Positions 34,625 through 42,768 are shown, counted from the stretch's first letter. The stretch: DNA of 56,689 nt from an uncultured Bacteroidota bacterium (GCA_937129385.1 CAKZNC010000142.1:1-56689); one strand, 5' to 3'. The notes: generated from the sequence alone by a model not told the origin. Made by a program: numbers and translations.

Positions 34625-35200
34625 CTACCTCGCTCGTTGGAATCGCAATCCCGTTTTCAGTTCCACAAAATGCAACCAGCTGCTTTCGGCATCAAACTGG
34701 GGATGTCGTGCCATGCTGTACTCCATGGCAATATATGGTGTCGTAAATCCACCGGAATTTAAATTCACACCGAATGCAAACCGTGTCTGGTGGCCAAATA
34801 ACTGGCCATCCCGATCATCCGAAGAAACCTGGTTCAGCAGCAAGGCATATCCCATAAAGGGGTGCATTTTCTTTTCCTTGCCGATCATGTGCCGAACCGT
34901 CCAGCCATAATGTAACATCCGCTGTCCGGACCCTCCAGAACCATCGGGAATGATAGCATATCCAATGGGTACCGATAAATAGACCGCATTCCTTTCGGGA
35001 GTATATCCGGAAAGCTGCCAGGCATAATCCAGGAGGAAACCGGCTCCGTGGGTACCTCCTCCATTGACAAGTTCATTCGAGAGCATATAACGGTACCCGA
35101 GTTCGAAAGAGTACTGCTTGGGTGCCTTTTCAAGTTCCTGCCCAACTGCTCCCATGGTCACCAGGAACAGAATGGGTAAAATAAATACCATTCGCCTCAT
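34625..35200 (-). CDS. Outer-membrane beta-barrel protein, unknown function
   Basis: A 191-residue protein with a signal peptide (RMVFILPILFLVTMGAVGQ). The mature chain has barrel-type strands with aromatic girdles (YSFELGYRYMLSN, AGFLLDYAWQLSG, YLSVPIGYAIIP, RFAFGVNLNSGG, PYIAMEYSMAR) and ends in LKTGLRFQRAR. The size and a few features (GYRYMLSNE, MHPFMGYALL) recall small lipid-A-modifying barrels, but the catalytic His-Ser pair is not evident, so I leave function open. It ends about 70 nt upstream of the trp promoter and reads in the same direction. Confidence 0.7.
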   Translation of the reverse strand: MRRMVFILPILFLVTMGAVGQELEKAPKQYSFELGYRYMLSNELVNGGGTHGAGFLLDYAWQLSGYTPERNAVYLSVPIGYAIIPDGSGGSGQRMLHYGWTVRHMIGKEKKMHPFMGYALLLNQVSSDDRDGQLFGHQTRFAFGVNLNSGGFTTPYIAMEYSMARHPQFDAESSWLHFVELKTGLRFQRAR

Positions 35201-35248
35201 AAATTTGCTGTTTTCATCTCCTAATACAACAGCAAGATTGGATTTTGG

Positions 35249-35279
35249 TTGACGTGATCTTGAAAAAAGGTTACTTTCG
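35249..35279 (+). promoter_or_regulatory. Promoter of the LspA-like gene
   Basis: TTG (35249-35251), 20-nt spacer, then TACTTTCG (35272-35279), 7 of 8 to TAnnTTTG. It ends 26 nt before the ATG at 35306. Confidence 0.5.
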
Positions 35280-35305
35280 CAGTTCTAAAACAATTTGAAA
35301 CAGCA

Positions 35306-36082
35306 ATGAAGCAGATTCTGCGTAATGGGGGGATATTTCTGGGTATCTGGGTATTGGTAATGATCGTTTACATGACCTCCTTTTCTATAAAACATCATTT
35401 CCCCGGGGTTGAATACCTGTGGAAATTCAGCCTTCTGCCGGGTCTCGTACTGGCCTTTATTGCCATGACAGGGACCATTTTACAAAAATACGTACCTGTT
35501 AAAAAAGGGATCAACTGGCTGATGCTTCTCCTGCTGGTGGCACTCGACCAGTCTATCAAGATCTATCTTTTTTCGCTGGACTGGGAGAACCTGTCCAGGC
35601 CCATTATTCCCCCGGTTTTCTACCTGGAGCCTACGCAAAATACACTCGGCTCCTACCTGTGGGTCCTGCTCAACTTTAAAAAAGGGTCCCACCTCTTTAA
35701 TATCATTCTCTTTTCAGTTGTCGGACTGATCTTTGTTGAAGTGTGGCGTTTCTATACCAGGAGAAAAAGGAACAGTTTCTGGATCAACGGGTTCATCCAC
35801 CTTTTCCTGGCCGGTCTGTTTGCCAATATCATCGACAATGCATACTGGGGAGGATCCCTCGATTACATCACCATCAGGCCTTTCTACACTTTTGACCTGA
35901 AGGACATGTACATCACACTCTGTGAATTGTTCCTTATCACTGAGTTGATTGACAACAAGCTTCTGAAGAAGCTGATCCACATGCCAAAAGACCAAAGCAG
36001 CGAATTGAATAAATCGTTCATCAGCTTTATAAGGAATGACCTTCTGTCTCTCTTTAAAGGAAGAAAAAAGAACGATGATTAG
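35306..36082 (+). CDS. Divergent signal peptidase II-like membrane protein
   Basis: A 258-residue polytopic protein. Signal peptidase II motifs are recognisable: ALDQSIK (80-85; usual form DQxxK), GLFANIIDNAYWGGSLDYI (170-188, matching GNxxDRxxxGxVxDF with N174, D177, D186) and TFDLKDMYI (195-203, matching FNxAD with D200). The two catalytic aspartates of the family are therefore kept. It is longer than the usual ~160 residues: about 65 residues with two extra membrane segments precede the first motif, and a ~50-residue basic cytoplasmic tail follows the last segment. It may cleave prolipoproteins or be a paralogue with another role. Several prolipoproteins are encoded in the window. It ends convergent with the FMN-binding gene, overlapping by 4 nt. 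Confidence 0.78.
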   Translation: MKQILRNGGIFLGIWVLVMIVYMTSFSIKHHFPGVEYLWKFSLLPGLVLAFIAMTGTILQKYVPVKKGINWLMLLLLVALDQSIKIYLFSLDWENLSRPIIPPVFYLEPTQNTLGSYLWVLLNFKKGSHLFNIILFSVVGLIFVEVWRFYTRRKRNSFWINGFIHLFLAGLFANIIDNAYWGGSLDYITIRPFYTFDLKDMYITLCELFLITELIDNKLLKKLIHMPKDQSSELNKSFISFIRNDLLSLFKGRKKNDD

Positions 36083-36588
36083 TGGCTGAGTTTTTTCTCT
36101 GCAGATTCCATTAACCTGGAAGCACGCCTGGCATCATTTACAATTGAATTCCCCGAGATCGTTGCTCCGGAAACAGCCTGGACATTTTGCCCATATTGAA
36201 GTTCGTCACCCTTATGGCCCGAAAACTGTCTGAGCCATCGTTTCCCTGCAATTGCACCACCATGGGTCGACCTGTATTTGTATACCTGGACCTTTATAAT
36301 GGTCAGCTCCAAATCATAAATTATAAAATAATCAAAAGCTTCGTACCTTCCATAAGCAGAGGAAGCGAATGCATAAGCCACCAGGTCGCCTCCTCCGGTC
36401 TCAACCAACTGATAATACTGGTCATCCTTATGCATTTCCTTCAGGCTGTCCACCGGGAAAAACTCCTTGATATTGAGATTTTTATCTGTACTTTTCTCCG
36501 CAACCTTATGTATCAGATCAGCCGGGCCCGCCGCAATGGAATCCATCAAGGGGATGAAGAAAAAAACCAGGTAAATCAGGGATCTCAT
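36079..36588 (-). CDS. Periplasmic FMN-binding domain protein
   Basis: A 169-residue exported protein: signal peptide (SLIYLVFFFIPLMDSIAAG), then an FMN-binding domain like that of NqrC and RnfG. GGGDLVAYAFASSAYGRYEA resembles the core strand, YKYRSTHGGAIAGKRWLRQF the middle part, and VQAVSGATISGNS holds the flavinylation motif S-G-A-T with acceptor Thr (T143 from this start). ApbE would attach FMN to this threonine; no apbE is in view. It would carry electrons outside the inner membrane. The gene follows the porin gene with an 11-nt gap when the ATG at 36588 is used; a start at 36609 overlaps the porin stop. Confidence 0.85.
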   Translation of the reverse strand: MRSLIYLVFFFIPLMDSIAAGPADLIHKVAEKSTDKNLNIKEFFPVDSLKEMHKDDQYYQLVETGGGDLVAYAFASSAYGRYEAFDYFIIYDLELTIIKVQVYKYRSTHGGAIAGKRWLRQFSGHKGDELQYGQNVQAVSGATISGNSIVNDARRASRLMESAEKKLSH

Positions 36589-36599
36589 TGGTATTACTT

Positions 36600-37769
36600 T
36601 TAGAACCATATTCCAATACCAGCGTTGATCTGGCGGTTAGCTGTTCCGCCGGCATTATTCATGAACCATTGGTGATCGAGTTTGCATATCACTCCGGGTA
36701 CCGGCTTCCATCCCATTCCAAGGGTTAGGTCGGTCCTGTCATAGGCAGGATCAGCAGTCAGACCTCCTGCGGTCTTCCAGTGTGTATTGTACTTTTCATA
36801 CCTGAAAAAAAGGATCAAAGCATGATCAGTAGATCCAATCGCATGAAGGAGATCATAACTCAACTCTGCATAGTACCCCAGGAAGCCGCTGCCGACATCT
36901 GAACCATGAAACTGGTTATACTCTTCTGTATTTGTGACCGATCCTGCAATTAATTGTCCGCGCAGACCAAATCCTCTGAAAGTATACCTGGCATCCCATC
37001 CGATCATCCTGATGCCGGTCAGACTGGAATCAGCCATGGCAATCTCCGCCGGGACCGCCTTATCAATTCCGTCCAACAGTGTTGACTGGGTCTGACCAAA
37101 ATACCCTGAAAGACCGGTATTCAGTCCGGGTACGCCGGTATATCCTACCCGAAATGCAAGGTTGGGTTGACTGAAAACAGACGATGCACCTTTTTGCCGC
37201 CCTGATCGAAACAACGAAGAACCGGATAGCTTTGCAGCCCCGTCGTCACTTCCAAGGAATCCATTTACGAGATACAACTGGTAAGTGATGCCTGACTGCA
37301 GGAAGTGACCAGTGAAGCCAGCGCCAATTTCCCTCCAGGTCGTCGGGACAATGTACTTATCAAGATTCGGTCGCTCCACTCCGTTAAATGTCGGGGGCTC
37401 GTGGTACTCATTCACGATCCCCATGGGGATGAGCATTAGGCCGCTTCGAAAGCTTAGCCAGGGAAGTATCTCGTAATTCAGGTATGCCTGCTCCACGTAT
37501 AACTCTTTCACATGCTCCATCTCAATCTCGGTGACAAATGAAGCACGGTCACTGAATTTGTAACCAAACAATAATACAAGTCTGTGTACATCCATCAACC
37601 CGTTATTGATCTCACCGGATGACAATGGCTGATTGTAGTCGATCTGTGCATATCCCCCGATCGTAAGCTTCTCAGGGCTCGCCAGCATCCGCTCACCTGA
37701 ATTCATGTCCTGTCCGCTTACACAAGCAACGAACAGCATCATTATTGCCAGTATTCCTATTCTTTTCAT
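36600..37769 (-). CDS. Porin-like outer-membrane protein (OprO/P type)
   Basis: A 389-residue protein with a signal peptide (ILAIMMLFVACVSGQ). The mature chain matches the phosphate-selective porin style: KLTIGGYAQIDYNQPL near the start, HRLVLLFGYKFSDRASFVTEIE, YVEQAYLNYEILPWLSFRSG, LMLIPMGIVNEYHEPPTFNG, and a closing NAGIGIWF with a terminal Phe, the barrel assembly signal. Transported substrate is not known. The FMN-binding protein gene follows directly, so the porin may admit a substrate or metal reduced by the flavoprotein; that is inference from context. Confidence 0.85.
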   Translation of the reverse strand: MKRIGILAIMMLFVACVSGQDMNSGERMLASPEKLTIGGYAQIDYNQPLSSGEINNGLMDVHRLVLLFGYKFSDRASFVTEIEMEHVKELYVEQAYLNYEILPWLSFRSGLMLIPMGIVNEYHEPPTFNGVERPNLDKYIVPTTWREIGAGFTGHFLQSGITYQLYLVNGFLGSDDGAAKLSGSSLFRSGRQKGASSVFSQPNLAFRVGYTGVPGLNTGLSGYFGQTQSTLLDGIDKAVPAEIAMADSSLTGIRMIGWDARYTFRGFGLRGQLIAGSVTNTEEYNQFHGSDVGSGFLGYYAELSYDLLHAIGSTDHALILFFRYEKYNTHWKTAGGLTADPAYDRTDLTLGMGWKPVPGVICKLDHQWFMNNAGGTANRQINAGIGIWF

Positions 37770-37786
37770 AGCGTTTAATTTTGCTG

Positions 37787-37794
37787 CAAAAATA
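37787..37794 (-). promoter_or_regulatory. -7 promoter box of the porin/FMN-protein unit
   Basis: TATTTTTG on the minus strand, exact TAnnTTTG, ending 17 nt before the ATG at 37769. Confidence 0.65.
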
Positions 37795-38113
37795 GGAATT
37801 GAATGGTATCTTAACAGGATTTTAACAACTTGAGAGAATCATTCTAAATAAGAAAACGACCCATATATATCACCCTCTTGCTCTTACACATACAATCAAA
37901 AAAGTAATTTAGAAATTGCACGGTACTGTCCTGGCATGCATACAACAATTCACCTTTGGAATTTCAGTTGGCATAAAAGATCATAGTTTTACCACGCAGA
38001 GAAGGAAACACGGAGAAGTTAAAAATTATATAAAAAGAGCCCAAAAGGCGCGACCAAACCAGACCAAACACCCCATTTTCCACGAGATGATCTTAACTGT
38101 TTTTTGTGTCAGT
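37795..38113. other. Intergenic region with one dispersed repeat
   Basis: About 320 nt without a convincing gene. An open frame crosses it from 37916 into the DUF4136 gene on the opposite strand, but it has no start context and no recognisable product. The only pattern is the CGCAGAG/CGGAGA repeat described at 37991. Confidence 0.6.
37991..38020 (+). repeat. CGCAGAG/CGGAGA dispersed repeat, copy 1
   Basis: ACCACGCAGAGAAGG at 37991-38005 followed by AAACACGGAGAAGTT (38006-38020). A related element lies at 51781-51820 on the opposite strand. Degenerate intergenic repeats of this kind occur, as I recall, in many environmental bacterial genomes; their nature is not known to me. Confidence 0.55.
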
Positions 38114-38644
38114 TTATTCAGGTTCCTGCTGCAACGGCAATCCTTCCAGCATTTCGGTTACCTGCCTGGGCAAATGCCTGGCCCTGCTTTCCGGGCTCCT
38201 TCCAACCTCTCCCACTGCAGCGCTGTACCAAACCTGCTTTTGCGTCACCGCATCAAAAATATCCACGGTAAGTGCCCGCTCGATATAATGATACTGGGAG
38301 TAATAGGGATAGGGATAAGGACGGTAATAGCCATAGCCTCCGTAGTTATACTGGGGATGAGTAGCCTCACGGAAATAGACGGTGATCTTCACCTTGAGAT
38401 CAGCATTCTCTTCGTCGTAAGTCAATCCCATTTTCTCCAGTTCCCTTGCAAAACCTGCACGGATCCGTTCACGTTCCATGCCGTTGATGGTTTTCTTATT
38501 TCCCTCGGTCCAGTCCAGGAATGAATAAGTCTCGTACTGCCCGAAATCTGTTGATGTATCCAGGTCCTGGTAGACCCTGAATGTGCTTCCGCAGCCTGTC
38601 GCCAGCAGCAAAACAGGCAACAGGGCAAACAATATCTTTTTCAT
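38114..38644 (-). CDS. DUF4136 lipoprotein
   Basis: A 176-residue lipoprotein: MKKILFALLPVLLLATGC carries lipid Cys18. The mature part fits DUF4136: VYQDLDTSTDFGQYETYSFLDW, then ERIRAGFARELEKMGLTY, a Tyr/Pro/Gly-rich tract (YNYGGYGYYRPYPYPYY) and LTVDIFDAVTQKQVWYSAAVG. The family is widespread in Bacteroidota and Proteobacteria with unknown function. It is monocistronic and no exact -7 box precedes it. Confidence 0.87.
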   Translation of the reverse strand: MKKILFALLPVLLLATGCGSTFRVYQDLDTSTDFGQYETYSFLDWTEGNKKTINGMERERIRAGFARELEKMGLTYDEENADLKVKITVYFREATHPQYNYGGYGYYRPYPYPYYSQYHYIERALTVDIFDAVTQKQVWYSAAVGEVGRSPESRARHLPRQVTEMLEGLPLQQEPE

Positions 38645-38714
38645 TTTTTGATAGTTTTAAGATTCTTTCATATCAAAAACAAAATCTGTGCCAGACATGC
38701 AGATAATAAGGCTT

Positions 38715-39650
38715 TTAACTATGCGATAAGAATTTGATTCCAGTCATGGATTCAGAAAGATCCCACAATTGCTCCTGCACATCCTTGCTTAGTTTTTTAC
38801 TGCTGGGGTAGACTCTCTGTGGATAACCTCTCATCTCTGCCAGGCCACCCGGACCGTAATACCCAAGATGCTGAGCATCACTTGAAGTAGCTGCATACAA
38901 AGTAGGCAATGCCCCCATGGCAGTCGATTGAGCAAAAATCCTGTTTGCAAATTTAACTGCTTTCACCAGGATCTTTCTTCCGTTCATCTCCGGTCCTTTT
39001 TCAATCAGGCTGGAATCGGAATAACCCGGATGTGCTGCGAGAACCTTAACATCAATTGCCAACGAAGAAATTCGGTCGGCCAGTTCATATGTAAAATGGA
39101 TATTGGCAAGCTTGCTCATCCCGTATGCTCTCCATTTCTGGTATCCTTTTTCCCAGTTAATATCTTCAAACCTGATCTCCCCAACCTTATGTGCTGCACT
39201 GGATACACTGACAATCCTGGAACCGGTTGTGGCCCTGAGCATGTCAAATAAAAGTGCTGTTAATGCAAAATGTCCAAGGTGATTGACACCAAACTGCATC
39301 TCAAAACCGTCCCTGGTCATGCGCCTTGGAATGGCCATCAGACCAGCATTATTGATCAGCAGGTCCAGTTGATTATATTTTTCCCTGAATTTTCCGGCAA
39401 AAGCCCGCACCGAATCAAGATCGGCCAGGTCCAGCTCCATCACCTCCAATTTCATTTCAGGCTTTTCCTTAAGAAGTGCTTTCTTTGCATCTGCCCCTTT
39501 ACTAATATTCCTGCAGGCCATGATCACTTCACAACCCTTCTCGGCCAGCCCCTTCGTGGTAAAATAACCCAATCCACTGTTTGCTCCCGTTACAATTGCA
39601 AGTCTGCCCTCCTGTGAAGGAATATCATTATACGTCCATTTCTTACTCAT
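38715..39650 (-). CDS. Short-chain dehydrogenase/reductase, retinol-dehydrogenase/protochlorophyllide-reductase-like
   Basis: A 311-residue classical SDR. Cofactor loop TGANSGLG at 21-28 followed by CRNISKG (the Arg favours NADP), NNAG at 100-103, catalytic Ser in SVSSAAH near 148-151, Y176 and K180 in YGMSK. The LAAHPGYSDSSL stretch closes the active site. The length and C-terminal extension match the group with retinol dehydrogenases and protochlorophyllide reductase, but there is no sign of chlorophyll metabolism, and the substrate is unknown. A TATCTTTG box (minus strand, 39715-39722) 64 nt upstream is the likely promoter. Confidence 0.88.
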   Translation of the reverse strand: MSKKWTYNDIPSQEGRLAIVTGANSGLGYFTTKGLAEKGCEVIMACRNISKGADAKKALLKEKPEMKLEVMELDLADLDSVRAFAGKFREKYNQLDLLINNAGLMAIPRRMTRDGFEMQFGVNHLGHFALTALLFDMLRATTGSRIVSVSSAAHKVGEIRFEDINWEKGYQKWRAYGMSKLANIHFTYELADRISSLAIDVKVLAAHPGYSDSSLIEKGPEMNGRKILVKAVKFANRIFAQSTAMGALPTLYAATSSDAQHLGYYGPGGLAEMRGYPQRVYPSSKKLSKDVQEQLWDLSESMTGIKFLSHS

Positions 39651-39714
39651 CTGCTAAAGCTTTTTATTAAAACACTGTAACACCGGGATTCACCTAATGT
39701 TGAAAATTGACGAT

Positions 39715-39722
39715 CAAAGATA
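39715..39722 (-). promoter_or_regulatory. -7 promoter box of the SDR gene
   Basis: TATCTTTG on the minus strand, exact TAnnTTTG. It is 64 nt before the ATG at 39650; no -33 match. Confidence 0.5.
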
Positions 39723-39797
39723 GGGTATTTCCGTTCTCATGCATCTGTATGATGAGAGGACAATGAAAACTGAAGTTTAATAACAATAAAACATTGC

Positions 39798-41108
39798 ATG
39801 ATGAAATCAATGAAACAAATCACAATTCTGACAGTGCTCATGCTGATGGCCATGACACAGGTACAGGCCGGATACGCCTTTGCTGAGGAAGATGAGGCGA
39901 TCGATACGATACGTTATAACGTATATACGGGAACTGTGATCGATGCTGAAAGCAACGACCCGCTGCCTTTCGCTACTGTTGAAGGTGTGGGTGGAAGTAT
40001 TGCAACGGTAACCAACATTGAAGGTGAATTTACACTGAAGGTGCCAAAAACAGCCACGATAAAAGAAATCAAAGTCACTTACGTGGGGTATAAGAACACC
40101 AACGCAGGTATTCAGGAGTACAGGAACACCGACAACAATATGATCAGGCTCCAGCCTACCTCTGTAAATCTTCAGGAGGTAACCATCAGGGCGGAAGATG
40201 CGACTTACCTGATCAGTGAAATCCTGAAGAACATTAATGAGAACTACAGCAATACGGATATGATGATGACTGCATTCTACCGTGAAGCCATCAAGAAGCG
40301 AAGGAATTACGTCTCCATTTCCGAAGCTGTCGTGGATATTTACAAGGCGCCTTATGCCAATAGCTTCAGGTATGACCAGGTGAAATTGATCCAGGGCCGG
40401 AAGAGTGCGGACGTAGAGAAAATGGATACCATCCTGTTCAAAGTACAGGGCGGACCTGTAACCACACTGTTGCTTGATGTGGTTAAAAATCCCTATATCC
40501 TGCTCTCTGAAAATTATACCAAAGTATATAATTTCTATATCACCGGTGTAATCTCACTGAATGACAGGCTACACTACATCGTCTCGTTCAACCAGAAGCC
40601 CTATGTAACCACCCCATTCTATAATGGTAAGTTCTATGTGGACATGGAGAAGCTGGCAATTTCAGAAGCTGAATTTGAACTGAACATGGAAAACGAGGCC
40701 GAAGTGGCCGAGATGTTCATACGCAAGAAGCCCTATGGTGTGAATGTGATCCCTGAAAAAGCGGCTTACAGGGCCAAGTATACCATTACAGATGACACCT
40801 GGTACTTCAATTACGCCAGGGCAGAAGTAAAGTTCGATGTGAAATGGGACCGAAAGCTTTTTAAAACACAGTATTTTACAATGTCTGAGATAGCGATCAC
40901 AGATCGCGGAGAAAGAGCTCCAGAAAGAATCCCGATGAAAGAGCGATTTAAGAAGTCAGAGGTACTTGATGAACTGGTATATGTCTTCTTTGACCAGGAT
41001 TTCTGGGGAAGCTATAATGTCATCGAACCTGACCAGAGCATTGAAGACGCCATTGAAAAATTAAACAGGAAGTTCATGAAGAACGCCGAGAGCAATCCGG
41101 CTCCCTGA
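39798..41108 (+). CDS. Exported CarboxypepD_reg-like protein with AFYRE-type C-terminal domain
   Basis: A 436-residue protein. A signal peptide (ITILTVLMLMAMTQVQAG) is followed by a carboxypeptidase regulatory-like (CarboxypepD_reg) domain at about 40-125 (YTGTVIDAESNDPLPFATVEG, EGEFTLKV, VTYVGYKN). The rest, about 310 residues, contains MMTAFYREAIKKRRNYVSIS, EAVVDIYKAPY, LIQGRKSADVE and a C-terminal FWGSYNVIEPD. The protein encoded at 42769 has the same domain order and the same key motifs, so the two are paralogues. No TonB-dependent barrel is present. It lies just upstream of an ECF sigma gene and may be part of the same regulated system; otherwise function is unknown. Confidence 0.82.
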   Translation: MMKSMKQITILTVLMLMAMTQVQAGYAFAEEDEAIDTIRYNVYTGTVIDAESNDPLPFATVEGVGGSIATVTNIEGEFTLKVPKTATIKEIKVTYVGYKNTNAGIQEYRNTDNNMIRLQPTSVNLQEVTIRAEDATYLISEILKNINENYSNTDMMMTAFYREAIKKRRNYVSISEAVVDIYKAPYANSFRYDQVKLIQGRKSADVEKMDTILFKVQGGPVTTLLLDVVKNPYILLSENYTKVYNFYITGVISLNDRLHYIVSFNQKPYVTTPFYNGKFYVDMEKLAISEAEFELNMENEAEVAEMFIRKKPYGVNVIPEKAAYRAKYTITDDTWYFNYARAEVKFDVKWDRKLFKTQYFTMSEIAITDRGERAPERIPMKERFKKSEVLDELVYVFFDQDFWGSYNVIEPDQSIEDAIEKLNRKFMKNAESNPAP

Positions 41109-41128
41109 TCATAACAATAGAATTATAC

Positions 41129-41196
41129 AAAGTGCTGCCTGAAAAAATTGTAAATTTGATTTTCCGATTGAACCATCCAATTACAGGCAGCACTTT
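41129..41196. repeat. 13-bp perfect inverted repeat around a promoter box
   Basis: AAAGTGCTGCCTG (41129-41141) and CAGGCAGCACTTT (41184-41196) are exact reverse complements separated by 42 nt. Inside lies TAAATTTG (41151-41158), an exact -7 box on the plus strand, plus a smaller inner repeat AATTG/CAATT. It sits between the 39798 gene stop and the sigma gene ATG at 41213. It may be a long-loop terminator, an operator or a small invertible promoter. Confidence 0.7.
41151..41158 (+). promoter_or_regulatory. -7 promoter box of the sigma/FecR cassette
   Basis: TAAATTTG, exact TAnnTTTG, 54 nt before the ATG at 41213, inside the inverted repeat. No -33 TTTG at a usual distance. Confidence 0.5.
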
Positions 41197-41212
41197 TAAC
41201 CGTTAATAAAGC

Positions 41213-41764
41213 ATGACTATCAGGGAGACACGTATACTTGGAAAGATCCGAAATGGAGACATTGCTGCATTTGAACAGCTGTTCCACAAGTATTACCCGG
41301 GTATGTGCAGTTACGCGGAGAGCCTGGTGAATAAATCAGAAGTTGCAGAGGAGGTTGTCCAGGATGTGTTTTATAATGTCTGGAAGAACCGGGCCGACCT
41401 GAAGATCATCGCCAGCATTAAAAGCTACCTGTTCAGATCAGTCTTTAACAATTCAATGATGTACCTCAGGAAAGCCAAACGTGAATTCCCAATTGAGGAG
41501 CAGACAGGATACCTGGAACCGGAGACGCACGAGGACCTCTCGGAAGAGATGGATGCCCGGGAAATGAATGCCGCTGTGATCTATACACTGGAAAGTCTTC
41601 CCGAAAGGACCAGCGAGATATTTAAACTCAGTAGGTTTGAAGGAATGAAATATCGAGAAATTGCAGATAAGCTTTCAATATCGGTAAAAACCGTAGAGGC
41701 AAATATGGGCAAAGCGCTTAAGGCAATTCGTATTTCACTTGAGAAATTCAGAGAAACTGCCTGA
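41213..41764 (+). CDS. ECF RNA polymerase sigma factor
   Basis: A 183-residue sigma factor with region 2 (GDIAAFEQLFHKYYPGMCSYA, EVAEEVVQDVFYNVWKN, IKSYLFRSVFNNSMMYLRK) and region 4 (LESLPERTSEIFKLSRFEGM, YREIADKLSISVKTVEANMG). The RTSEIFKLSR and KTVEANMGKAL motifs mark the Bacteroidota family-1 type that pairs with FecR anti-sigma proteins. The FecR gene starts 2 nt after its stop. It should drive genes such as the receptor-like gene at 42769 once a surface signal is sensed. Confidence 0.94.
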   Translation: MTIRETRILGKIRNGDIAAFEQLFHKYYPGMCSYAESLVNKSEVAEEVVQDVFYNVWKNRADLKIIASIKSYLFRSVFNNSMMYLRKAKREFPIEEQTGYLEPETHEDLSEEMDAREMNAAVIYTLESLPERTSEIFKLSRFEGMKYREIADKLSISVKTVEANMGKALKAIRISLEKFRETA

Positions 41765-41766
41765 TC

Positions 41767-42762
41767 ATGAAGAGAACAAAAAAATACTGGAACGAAATGG
41801 CCGGATACTTGTCCGGGGAAATGAATGATGAACAGAGGAGGTCCTATCTCATAAATACGGAGATGGATCATCAACATAATAAAGATATTGAACTGATGAA
41901 GAAAACGTGGAATGATTTCAATTCCAACCCTGAAGAAAAGTACAAAGATACTGGCAAGGCATGGAAATCATTGAATCAAAGACTTGAAAATGAAGGGCTT
42001 CTTGAAACCCCGACCCGCCAGCTGCGTATGCATAACCTGAATTATGCGATGCGGATTGCAGCAGTGATTCTGCTGGTCCTGGCAGTGGGAGTTCCTTCGG
42101 TGTACTATTCGGTCAACAACGCCAATAACAGGAAAGGCATCATTGAATATAATGCTTCTGAAGGGATTCGTACCGTCGACCTGCCAGACGGAAGTCGGGT
42201 ATTCCTGAATGAGGGATCAAGACTGGAATACAGGAAAGATTATGAAATGCAGCGGAATGTGAACCTCCGTGGGGAGGGTTACTTCGATGTAATGTCGGAT
42301 CCTGAACGGCCCTTCCGTGTCAACACAGGGAAAGTGGTGGTTACCGTGCTTGGGACCTCATTTAATGTAAAAGAGGTGGATCGTGAAGGTGTTGAAGTAT
42401 TCGTGGAATCCGGAAAAGTCCGGATGGATATTGAAGATGATCAAAATTCCATCACACTCGGACCGGGCCAGCTCTGCATGGCAAATGGCGCGCTTGAGTC
42501 AAAGGAACAGGACGACCTGAATTACATGGCATGGAAAACCAAGGAGTTCAAATTCGTGGATGAACCCGTGGGAAATATACTTGATGTGCTGGAAAAAGCT
42601 TACCATGTCAGTGTGAAAGCCGACCAGCTTCCGGTTTCCGATATGCGGCTAACCACAACATACAACGACCAGTCATTCGACGCAATACTAAATACGATCT
42701 GTACTGCGTTAGATATGCAATACGAAAAAGACGGCAAAGACTATTTTTTGAAATCAAATTAA
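41767..42762 (+). CDS. FecR-type anti-sigma factor
   Basis: A 331-residue membrane protein. Cytoplasmic part, about 1-95, binds the sigma factor (YWNEMAGYLSGEMNDEQRRS). A single membrane segment follows (MRIAAVILLVLAVGVPSVYY, about 97-117). The periplasmic part holds the FecR domain (YNASEGIRTVDLPDGSRVFL, GEGYFDVMSDPERPFRVNTG, VLGTSFNVKE, FVESGKVRM) and a C-terminal DUF4974-like domain (GNILDVLEKAYHVSVKADQL, TTTYNDQSFDAILNTICTAL). It should hold the sigma factor inactive until its partner in the outer membrane or periplasm reports a signal. The partner gene follows after 6 nt. Confidence 0.94.
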   Translation: MKRTKKYWNEMAGYLSGEMNDEQRRSYLINTEMDHQHNKDIELMKKTWNDFNSNPEEKYKDTGKAWKSLNQRLENEGLLETPTRQLRMHNLNYAMRIAAVILLVLAVGVPSVYYSVNNANNRKGIIEYNASEGIRTVDLPDGSRVFLNEGSRLEYRKDYEMQRNVNLRGEGYFDVMSDPERPFRVNTGKVVVTVLGTSFNVKEVDREGVEVFVESGKVRMDIEDDQNSITLGPGQLCMANGALESKEQDDLNYMAWKTKEFKFVDEPVGNILDVLEKAYHVSVKADQLPVSDMRLTTTYNDQSFDAILNTICTALDMQYEKDGKDYFLKSN

Positions 42763-42768
42763 GCGTGT

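Noticed and set aside
37916-38524. Plus-strand open frame of 202 codons across the 37.8-38.5 kb region
   Set aside because: Most of it is antisense to the DUF4136 lipoprotein gene, it runs through a dispersed repeat, and the product is compositionally odd with no domain.
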